This document shows, piece by piece, positions 41,841-50,905 of a stretch of DNA of 64,000 nt. Location of the stretch: NCBI GenBank assembly GCA_039621445.1, contig CP154954.1, positions 37,123,703 through 37,187,702 on the forward strand, given 5' to 3'. The notes under the pieces were generated by a model that was given only the letters and a program-made list of their open reading frames with translations, ran no database searches and had not been told where the DNA came from. The position numbers were made by a program, and so were the translations under genes. The number at the start of each line of letters is the position of its first letter. Position 1 is the first letter of the stretch. Source of the DNA: Euglena gracilis. Its lineage: Eukaryota; Euglenida; Euglenophyceae; Euglenales.

Positions 41841-42269
41841 CAGGGTTTGATATAAGGAGGGCGTACATGGTTTAGGTGGGGGGGGTGTCCCCCCCACCCT
41901 CCCCCCCTCCTGGCCCGCAGGGGGGGGTCCGGACCACCCCCCCCCCACCTGCAAGGGGGGTCCGGACCGACCCTCGGGGGTAAAATTTGACCCCCCCAAA
42001 AAGGGTCAATTTTTTCCTCCGGCGCTTTGCGCCGAAAATTTTTTGCATTTTTGGCACATTTTTGCCCAAAAAGTGCCCAAAATGGCACTTTTGGTCGTTT
42101 TGGGGGGTCAAAAATTTTCGGCCCGGCGCAAAGCGCCGGGCCGAAAATTTGGCCACCCTGACCGCGCACCTGTTTAGGTGGGGGGGGGTGTCCCCCCCAC
42201 CCCCCCCCCCTCCTGGCCCGCAGGGGGGGTCCGGACCACCCCCCCCACCTGTCCTTATATCGAACCCTG
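41841..42269. mobile_element. hAT-like non-autonomous element (429 bp)
   Basis: Ends CAGGGTTTGATATAAGGA and TCCTTATATCGAACCCTG. The 8-bp GCAGGTCA is duplicated at 41833-41840 and 42270-42277. Inside each end is a near-identical direct repeat of ~85 bp (TTTAGGTGGGGGGG ... GGGTCCGGACC, 41870-41955 and 42173-42255). The centre has a CGGCGCTTTGCGCCG hairpin and its distal partner CCCGGCGCAAAGCGCCGGG. It lies between pyrophosphatase exons B and C. Confidence 0.8.
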
Positions 42270-42694
42270 GCAGGTCACGGGAGGGGGGTCATGCGGAACA
42301 CGCCACTTTGGAGGCAGTCCGGAGCAGGGGAAGCATTTTTTTCTCCTCCACTTTCTACACCCCTGCCAGGGGTCCGCAGAAATAAAGTTTGGGCCAGCCC
42401 AGCGAAGGCGGACCGAAAAAATTTTGGCGCAAAGCACAGAAAATTTTGGAAAGAGGCGTTGTTAGGGAGGTTTGGTTCTTCACCTCTGAAAAATGTCAAC
42501 CCATCTGGTTTTGGTCTTATTGGGCATTTTTGGGGACCCAGCCCCAGAGCACCTTTGCGGGATGGGGCGTCCAGCCAGCACCTTTTTTCCCTGCTCGCCA
42601 TCAGAAACCGCTGATTTCCCTCAGAAATCGCTGATTCAGATAGGTTTTGGTGATGGGTGCGGCAGCTGTTTGTCGCATTCCTCTTTGCTTGTAG

Positions 42695-42826
42695 GAGGAT
42701 GTGGAGACCGTGTTGAAGGTGCTGCTGTTTTCCATGGCCCTGCTGATGTCTGGGGCGACACTGCCCATGATGAAGTATTGGCTGCCAGAGACATTTGGCT
42801 TCATGACTTGTTTGGGCTCCAATGGA
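42695..42826 (+). CDS. proton-translocating pyrophosphatase, exon C (3' end uncertain)
   Basis: After an acceptor (CTTTGCTTGTAG) the exon reads EDVETVLKVLLFSMALLMSG and ATLPMMKYWLPETFGF. This matches the family region after the central loop, where E-x-V-x-x-V/A-L-K-x-Q-L-x-x-S-T-x-L-M is followed by a transmembrane helix and then a x-L-P-x-x-F segment. The end is placed at GGA|GTGGTG (42826/42827) because exon D needs a phase-0 join. An alternative donor, TCGG|GTGGGC at 42857/42858, matches exon D's own donor but would change frame. Confidence 0.6.
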
Positions 42827-43119
42827 GTGGTGCTGTTTCTGCCCTTTCAGCTTTCGGGTGGGCCTTGGATGAGACACCTGGCTTGCTGACCTGATGTGAC
42901 TGAAGGCATTAATGCTTTCTGAGGCTCAATTGTTTGTGACTGCTTTAGTGATTGTGCGAATGATGACTTTGTTCAAACTGCAGTCTCTGATGTTTGATGA
43001 ACCGATTTCTCTGAAGCGAGAAGAGCCCCAGCAACGCTGGCATGGGACAATGAAAATTTAGTCATTGGAAACACATGATTTTTGATCCTTCATCTGCACA
43101 GAGAAATTGATTTTGGCTA

Positions 43120-43300
43120 CCTCCCCCCCCCCTGCCCAATGAATGCCCTTGTCCAATGAACAGGGGGTGTTCGGGCCGTCGGGATTGTCACCATATACCT
43201 TATCTGCACAGAAACCGTACCCCAAGCCCAATGAACACCCCCCTTTCGGACCGTCTAGATTGTCACCTTAGTGTCCATTGGGCTTGGGGGGGGGGAGAGG
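43120..43300. mobile_element. CCCAATGAAC-family inverted-repeat element
   Basis: Ends CCTCCCCCCCCCCTGCCCAA and its near-complement, with TA at 43118-43119 and 43301-43302. The interior has GCCCAATGAACACCCCCC and GTCCAATGAACAGGGGG words and two GATTGTCACC copies. It lies in the intron between pyrophosphatase exons C and D. Confidence 0.65.
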
Positions 43301-43649
43301 TAGGTCCACCTTCCACTGGGTCCACCTTTCCGGTTGGTTTCTGAAATCCTGCCAGAGGTGGCCAAGCCTGTTCCACTCTTGGTTGTGGAATTAAACATGG
43401 AAGCGTGAAGCTGAAAATGAAGCTGAGAAAACTGTAACACCAGTGCTTGTTGGTTGCATTTTTGTTTCCCACATTGGGCGTTCAGGTGAGAAGGCTGGCC
43501 AGCCCAAACTGCTCTCCTCTCCAGGCCAATGGAACCACCTGGTGCGGAGTTGGCAAATGAGTTTTCCCCCAGAGTTGGGGATATAGGTTCACTCAATCCA
43601 ACCCCTCCTTGGAGGGATCTCGACAGTGGGTTGGTGGGGGCTGCCGGGG

Positions 43650-43800
43650 AGCCAGGAGGGGGTCGGGTTTTGGGGGGTGCCTGCCCATAGCAAGCACCCC
43701 CCTCCGACCCCGGCGCCGGGGGCTCGGAAAAGGCCTTCCCCGGGGGGTATGCCTGCTAGGGGCACCTTATAGCACCCCCCCCACGGTCGGTAAGCACAAG
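43650..43800. repeat. GTGCCTGC...GCAAGCA repeat, copy 3 of 3
   Basis: GGGGGGTGCCTGCCCATAGC, CGGCGCCGGGGGCTCGGAAA and TGCCTGCTAGGGGCACC, closed by CGGTCGGTA. A diverged copy of 41205-41450. Confidence 0.5.
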
Positions 43801-43924
43801 CCTGTGGGTTTTGTCAGGTCTTGGATAATTTGTTGTGTGGGAGCCGACACCCCTGCATAGATTGATTTTAGCCAACAAACGCCTCATTTTATTCATGTGC
43901 GGTTATTTTTTTCCTCTCCCCCAG

Positions 43925-44066
43925 CCAATTCCATGCCACTGGTGGGGTGCTTATGCCTGCGTTCTGATTGGGCTGTGGTCAGGCTGCTTGATTGGGTTCA
44001 TCACAGAGTACTACACCTCCCACAGCTACACCCCTGTTTGTGAAGTTCCACAACCTTGCGAGACAG
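43925..44066 (+). CDS. proton-translocating pyrophosphatase, exon D
   Basis: After the acceptor TCTCCCCCAG the exon encodes WWGAYACVLIGLWSGCLIGF, ITEYYTSHSYTPV and CEVPQPCETG, ending ACAG|GTGGGC at 44066/44067. G-L-W-x-G-x-x-I/V-G-x-x-T-E-Y-Y-T-S-x-x-Y-x-P-V is the diagnostic block of membrane pyrophosphatases, and the Cys-x-T-G end matches where the family continues G-A-A-T-N. The expected R/Q-D/E-V-x-D-S-C is here C-E-V-P-Q-P-C. No further exon (GAATNVIFGLALGYKS region onward) is seen before the window changes to repeats. Confidence 0.8.
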
Positions 44067-45130
44067 GTGGGCTTCAATTTTGATTTTCGGCTTTGTTCAA
44101 TTGTCAGTCTTTTTGATGGAAAAACTGGAAACGGCAGATCACACAGGGTGGACAAGAGTTACGGTTGCACGATGTTTTTAGAAGTGCCTTTTTCTTACTG
44201 TGTTTTATTGTGTGTTTTCCCGCTGGCACCAGTTTCCCACACTGAAGCTTCACCGTGGTGGGAAAATGGTTGGAAATGGCTAGAAAATGATGAAGGATGA
44301 AAATGAATTTCCTCACCAGTGGAAGGAAGTTCTCTCCAGTGGAAAATTGCACATCCCGGGGGAGCTCCAAAAGTTCCCGGGAGTCCAAAAATTTTATTTG
44401 CAATTTGCTTTTTTTTGTGTGAGGTTTTTTTCATCTTGCGTTTTCCCCCTGGGGGGTGGACCGCAGCTAGTCCAAATTTGGTTTGTATCTGTAACCACTG
44501 CATCCACTGGCTCCCAACCCAGCAAAATGACCACAGAAACCCCAAAAAATGACCACAAAAACCTAAAATTGACCGCAAAAGTCCCCAAAAAGCAATCAAA
44601 ATGACCTAAAATTGCTTCAATAACCTAAACTTGCCCAAAAACGCCAACAATGTCCACAAAATTGTGAAAGATAACCAAAATCACCAAAATGGCGCAAAAT
44701 GCCATTAAATGTGCTCATACTGGCCCAAATTAGCCCAATATTTGCCAAATCAGTGCAAAGTATCCCCAAAATTAGCAAACGTTGATCCAAAATGGTCAAC
44801 GTGGGAGTATTATTGGAAATTTGTGGAGAAATTTTTGGAGAAATTATTCCAAAAATGGGTTTAATTCTTCAAATTATTAAAAAAAAATTGCCAGCATCGC
44901 CCTTGTCACCAATTTTTTTTTGAAATGCCATCGAAATATCAGCTTTGGCCCAAATAACCTTTTCGGAGGTGGTTCTTTGAGCAGCATGCGTTGCAGGGCC
45001 AGGCATAATAACAAAAGAAGAGAGGCTGCGCAGAGACAAGAATCAGTCGCACTGAAAATTGCCCCTCAGGAAAAAAGAAACTGTAAGGCAAAAAAAAAAC
45101 TGGAAAAAAATTGCAACAATTTTTTTCTCA
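44067..45130. other. no gene recognised; strand-biased CCAAAA-rich stretch
   Basis: From 44510 to 44800 the plus strand is rich in AAAATGACC, CCCAAAA and CACCAAAAT words with few G, a composition bias with no period. Nothing here resembles the next pyrophosphatase exon. CGGAGGTGGTTCTTTGAGCA and flanks at 44960-45060 have no recognised motif. Confidence 0.4.
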
Positions 45131-45243
45131 TTTTCGGCCATTTTCGGCCATTTTCGGCCATTTTTGGGACCCCCACCTATAGAGCCCAAAATATCATTTT
45201 CTGCCATTTTCGGCCATTTTCGGCCATTTTCGACCATTTTTGG
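45130..45243 (+). repeat. TTTTCGGCCA decamer repeat, two clusters
   Basis: CATTTTCGGC repeats three to four times at 45130-45165 and again at 45198-45243, separated by CCCCCACCTATAGAGCCC. Confidence 0.75.
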
Positions 45244-45344
45244 CCATTTTTACTATAGGTGCTTGCCCGGGCCTTATTTTGGGGGGGTTCACCAGGGGAG
45301 GGCGGGGCAGATCCACAGCGCATGACAAGATGCAATGGATGCAG

Positions 45345-45600
45345 ATGCTGAACAAGATGTCGGGACAAGATGCAGAAGTTGAACAAGATGCAGACTGGAA
45401 AAGATGCAGATGCAGATACTGGACAAGATGCAGGTGCTGGACAAGATGCAGACATTGGACAAGATGCAGACGTTGTTCAAGATGCAGACACTGGACAAGA
45501 TGTCGACACTGGAGAAGATGCAGATGTTGTACAAGATGCAGATGCTGGACAAGATGCAGATGCTGGAGAAGATGCAGTGTATGCAGATACTGGACAAGAT
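45345..45600 (+). repeat. 18-bp minisatellite (GGACAAGATGCAGATGCT)
   Basis: About 14 variable units of GACAAGATGCAGATGCTG, with looser copies out to 45735. The 18-bp period keeps frames open, so the Asp/Ala/Gln or Met/Gln/Lys repeat peptides in different frames are not evidence of a gene. Confidence 0.85.
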
Positions 45601-45782
45601 TAAGATCTTGACAAGGTGCAGGTATTGGATAAGATGCACACACCAGACAAGATGCGGTGATTGTTGATGCAACGGATGTAGATATTGGACAAGATGTAGA
45701 TGCTGGGCGAGATGCGATGTTGAACAAGGTGCAGACATTTGGTGAGCACATTTGATGTCAATATTTGAATATTATGGACCAA

Positions 45783-46052
45783 TCATATGTTGTTGTTCAC
45801 GACTGGGAGGACCGCCGGGGGCTGGTCGGAGGGCGTGTCGACCAGCATCGGGGAGGTGGCCATGAGCTCACCACGACGGCGAAGGAGTTTTGCCGTGCGC
45901 TCAGCAAGGGCAACGTGCAACGCGAGCATGAACCGCGTCGCATCCGCAGCGGGGAGAGCGTGATGGTGCAGCACGGTGGAGGGAACCAGCGCCGCCAGCA
46001 GGGGGAGGCAGTGCGCCGTCAGCCATGCCAGTGAAGGGGGCGGCACACTCAG
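45783..46052 (-). CDS. possible terminal exon, unknown protein
   Basis: On the minus strand, after a possible acceptor (CTACCTCGCAG at 46063-46053), 89 codons run to TGA at 45783. They include SLAWLTAHCLPLLAALVP, DATRFMLALHVALAERTAKL and LMATSPMLVDTPSD. The frame has GC-rich third positions, no homopolymers, and a helix-like Leu/Ala pattern. The upstream side is a (CA)n run that would suit an intron. The family is not recognised. It sits only ~240 bp from the satellite B boundary. Confidence 0.35.
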   Translation of the reverse strand: MSVPPPSLAWLTAHCLPLLAALVPSTVLHHHALPAADATRFMLALHVALAERTAKLLRRRGELMATSPMLVDTPSDQPPAVLPVVNNNI

Positions 46053-46092
46053 CTGCGAGGTAGCGCTGGCCAGAGGGCGTGGTGGCTGGTGT

Positions 46093-46130
46093 GTGTGTGT
46101 GTGTGTGTGTTTTGTGTGTGCTTGTGGTTT
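46093..46130 (+). repeat. (GT)n microsatellite
   Basis: About 10 uninterrupted GT units, then TTTTGTGTGTG. Confidence 0.9.
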
Positions 46131-49100
46131 TTTTCCTTTTTTTCTCCTTTTTTGGGGGGATGGTATGGCAGACTGGTAGGTGACCTATGCTCACTCCATT
46201 GCATATGGGCTATGGGTGGTGGGGTTCACCGCTCCAGATGGCTCCGCAACCGCACCCCATGCCAGGTGGCGGGCCACTTCTCTTGCCAATGTGTGCCGGC
46301 CGGATTAGTGCCTACGGGTGTGAAAAACATGCGGATATCAAAAAGCTAGCCAGATATCGACAGTTTTGGAGGGGTGGAAGACGGCCCCAAATGTCAGTAC
46401 AGCCTGGTCCCCATATCCGGGCCTATGGGAAACCGTGATTTGGCCCTAAAACTGGAAACCGATTGGTGGTTCCCATTGAGATCCCCGGTATAGCTATTCC
46501 GATGTGCCGGCGGGATTAGTGCCTACGGGTGTGAAAAACATGCGGATATCAAAAAGCTAGCCAGATATCGACAGTTTTGGAGGGGTGGAAGACGGCCCCA
46601 AATGTCAGTACAGCCTGGTCCCCATACCTGGGCCGATGGGAAACCGTCATTTGGCCCTAAAACTGGAAACCGATTGGTGGTTCCCATTGAGATCCCCGGT
46701 ATAGCTATTCCGATGTGCCGGCGGGATTAGTGCCTACGGGTGTGAAAAACATGCGGATATCCAAAAACTAGCCAGATATCGACAGTTTTGGAGGGGTGGA
46801 AGACGGCCCCAAATGTCAGTACAGCCTGGTCCCCATACCTGGGCCTATGGGAAACCGTCATTTGGCCCTAAAACTGGAAACCGATTGGTGGTTCCCATTG
46901 AGATCCCCGGTATTGCTATTCCGATGTGCCGGCCGGATTAGTGCCTACGGGTGTGAAAAACATGCGGATATCAAAAACTAGCCAGATATCGACAGTTTTG
47001 GAGGGGTGGAAGACGGCCCCAAATGTCAGTGCAGCCTGGTCCCCATACCTGGGCCTATGGGAAACCGTGATTTGGCCCTAAAACTGGAAACCGATTGGTG
47101 GTTCCCATTGAGATCCCCGGTATAGCTATTCCGATGTGCCGGCCAGATTAGTGCCTACGGGTGTGAAAAACATGCGGATATCAAAAAACTAGCCAGATAT
47201 CGACAGTTTTGGAGGGGTGGAAGACGGCCCCAAATGTCAGTACAGCCTGGTCCCCATACCTGGGCCGATGGGAAACCGTCATTTGGCCCTAAAACTGGAA
47301 ACGATTGGTGGTTCCCATTGAGATCCCCGGTATAGCTATTCCGATGTGCCGGCCGGATTAGTGCCTACGGGTGTGAAAAAAATGCGGATATCAAAAAACT
47401 AGCCAGATATCGACAGTTTTGGAGGGGTGGAAGACGGCCCAAAATGTCAGTGCAGCCTGGTCCCCCTACCTGGTCCTATGGGAAACCATGATTTGGCCCT
47501 AAAACTGGAAACCGATTGGTGTTTCCCATTGAGATCCCCGGTATAGCTATTCCGATGTGCCGGCCGGATTAGTGCCTACGGGTGTGAAAAACATGCGGAT
47601 ATCAAGAAACTAGCCAGATATCGACAGCTTTGGAGGGGTGGAAGACGGCCCCAAATGTCAGTACAGCCTGGTCCCCATACCTGGGCCGATGGGAAACCGT
47701 CATTTGGCCCTAAAACTGGAAACCGATTGGTGGTTCCCATTGAGATCCCCGGTATAGCTATTCCGATGTGCCGGCGGGATTAGTGCCTACGGGTGTGAAA
47801 AACATGCGGATATCAAAAAACTAGCCAGATATCGACAGTTTTGGAGGGGTGGAAGACGGCCCCAAATGTCAGTGCAGCCTGGTCCCCATACCTGGGCCTA
47901 TGGGAAACCGTGATTTGGCCCTAAAACTGGAAACCGATTGGTGGTTCCCATTGAGATCCCCGGTATAGCTATTCCGATGTGCCGGCCGGATTAGTGCCTA
48001 CGGGTGTGAAAAACATGCGGATATCAGAAAACTAGCCAGATATCGACAGTTTTGGAGGGGTGGAAGACGGCCCCAAATGTCAGTACAGCCTGGTCCCCAT
48101 ACCTGGGCCTATGGGAAACCGTCATTTGGCCCTAAAACTGGAAACCGATTGGTGGTTCCCATTGAGATCCCCGGTATAGCTATTCCGATGTGCCGGCCAG
48201 ACTAGTGCCTACGGGTGTGAAAAACATGCGGATATCAAAAAACTAGCCAGATATCGACAGTTTTGGAGGGGTGGAAGACGGCCCCAAATGTCAGTACAGC
48301 CTGGTCCCCATACCTGGGCCGATGGGAAACCGTCATTTGGCCCTAAAACTGGAAACGATTGGTGGTTCCCATTGAGATCCCCGGTATAGCTATTCCGATG
48401 TGCCGGCCGGATTAGTGCCTACGGGTGTGAAAAAAATGCGGATATCAAAAAACTAGCCAGATATCGACAGTTTTGGAGGGGTGGAAGACGGCCCCAAATG
48501 TCAGTACAGCCTGGTCCCCATACCTGGGCCTATGGGAAACCGTCATTTGGCCCTAAAACTGGAAACCGATTGGTGGTTCCCATTGAGATCCCCGGTACAG
48601 CTATTCCGATGTGCCGGCCGGATTAGTGCCTACGGGTGTGAAAAACATGCGTATATCAAAAAACTAGCCAGATATCGACAGTTTTGGAGGGGTGGAAGAC
48701 GGCCCCAAATGTCAGTACAGCCTGGTCCCCATACCTGGGCCTATGGGAAACCGTCATTTGGCCCTAAAACTGGAAACCGATTGGTGGTTCCCATTGAGAT
48801 CCCCGGTATAGCTATTCCGATGTGCCGGCCGGATTAGTGCCTACGGGTGTGAAAAACATGCGGATATCAAAAAACTAGCCAGATATCGACAGTTTTGGAG
48901 GTGTGGAAGACGGCCCCAAATGTCAGTACAGCCTGGTCCCCATACCTGGGCCGATGGGAAACCGTCATTTGGCCCTAAAACTGGAAACCGATTGGTGGTT
49001 CCCATTGAGATCCCCGGTATAGCTATTCCGATGTGCCGGCCGGATTAGTGCCTACGGGTGTGAAAAACATGCGGATATCAAAAAACTAGCCAGATATCGA

Positions 49101-50639
49101 CAGTTTTGGAGGGGTGGAAGACGGCCCCAACTGTCAGTACAGCCTGGTCCCCATACCTGGGCCTATGGGAAACCGTCATTTGGCCCTAAAACTGGAAACC
49201 GATTGGTGGTTCCCATTGAGATCCCCGGTATTGCTATTCCGATGTGCCGGCCGGATTAGTGCCTACGGGTGTGAAAAACATGCGGATATCAAAAAACTAG
49301 CCAGATATCGACAGTTTTGGAGGGGTGGAAGACGGCCCCAAATGTCAGTACAGCCTGGTCCCCATACCTGGGCCGATGGGAAACCGTCATTTGGCCCTAA
49401 AACTGGAAACCGATTGGTGGTTCCCATTGAGATCCCCGGTATAGCTATTCCGATGTGCCGGCCAGATTAGTGCCTACGGGTGTGAAAAACATGCGGATAT
49501 CAAAAAACTAGCCAGATGTCGACATTTTTGGAGGGGTGGAAGACGGCCCCAAATGTCAGTACAGCCTGGTCCCCATACCTGGGCCTATGGGAAACCGTCA
49601 TTTGGCCCTAAAACTGGAAACCGATTGGTGGTTCCCATTGAGATCCCCGGTATAGCTATTCCGATGTGCCGGCGGGATTAGTGCCTACGGGTGTGAAAAA
49701 CATGCGGATATCAAAAAGCTAGCCAGATATCGACAGTTTTGGAGGGGTGGAAGACGGCCCCAAATGTCAGTACAGCCTGGTCCCCATACCTGGGCCGATG
49801 GGAAACCGTCATTTGGCCCTAAAACTGGAAACCGATTGGTGGTTCCCATTGAGATCCCCGGTATAGCTATTCCGATGTGCCGGCGGGATTAGTGCCTACG
49901 GGTGTGAAAAACATGCGGATATCCAAAAACTAGCCAGATATCGACAGTTTTGGAGGGGTGGAAGACGGCCCCAAATGTCAGTACAGCCTGGTCCCCATAC
50001 CTGGGCCTATGGGAAACCGTCATTTGGCCCTAAAACTGGAAACCGATTGGTGGTTCCCATTGAGATCCCCGGTATTGCTATTCCGATGTGCCGGCCGGAT
50101 TAGTGCCTACGGGTGTGAAAAACATGCGGATATCAAAAACTAGCCAGATATCGACAGTTTTGGAGGGGTGGAAGACGGCCCCAAATGTCAGTACAGCCTG
50201 GTCCCCATACCTGGGCCTATGGGAAACCGTCATTTGGCCCTAAAACTGGAAACCGATTGGTGGTTCCCATTGAGATCCCCGGTATAGCTATTCCGATGTG
50301 CCGGCCGGATTAGTGCCTACGGGTGTGAAAAAAATGCGGATATCAAAAAACTAGCCAGATATCGACAGTTTTGGAGGGGTGGAAGACGGCCCCAAATGTC
50401 AGTACAGCCTGGTCCCCATACCTGGGCCGATGGGAAACCGTCATTTGGCCCTAAAACTGGAAACGATTGGTGGTTCCCATTGAGATCCCCGGTATAGCTA
50501 TTCCGATGTGCCGGCCGGATTAGTGCCTACGGGTGTAAAAAAAAATGCGGATATCAAAAAACTAGCCAGATATCGACAGTTTTGGAGGGGTGGAAGACGG
50601 CCCCAAATGTCAGTACAGCCTGGTCCCCATACCTGGGCC

Positions 50640-50905
50640 TATGGGAAACCGTTATTTCGCCCTAAAAATGGACACCTATTGGTGGTTCCCATTGCGATCC
50701 CCGGTACAGCTATTCCGATGTACCGGCCGCATTAGTGCCTACTGGTGTGAAAAACATGCGGATATCAAACAAAACTATCCAGATATCGACAGTTTTGGAG
50801 TGGTGGAAGACGGCCCCAAATGTCAGTACATCCTGGTCCCCATATCTGGGCCTATAGGAGACCGTGATTTGGCCCGAAAAATGGAAAACGATTGGTGGTT
50901 CCCAT
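50640..50905 (+). repeat. diverged monomers inside satellite B
   Basis: More than a full unit carries clustered changes: TTATTTCGCC, AAAAATGGACACCTATTG, CATTGCGATCC, GATGTACCGGCCGCATTAG, CCTACTGGTG, ATCAAACAAAACTATCC, GGAGTGGTGG, TACATCCTGG and CCTATAGGAGACC. Neighbouring units on both sides are near consensus. Confidence 0.8.

Noticed and set aside
43255-43596. Minus-strand 113-residue frame
   Set aside because: It lies in a pyrophosphatase intron, overlaps the end of a poly-C element, and shows no domain.
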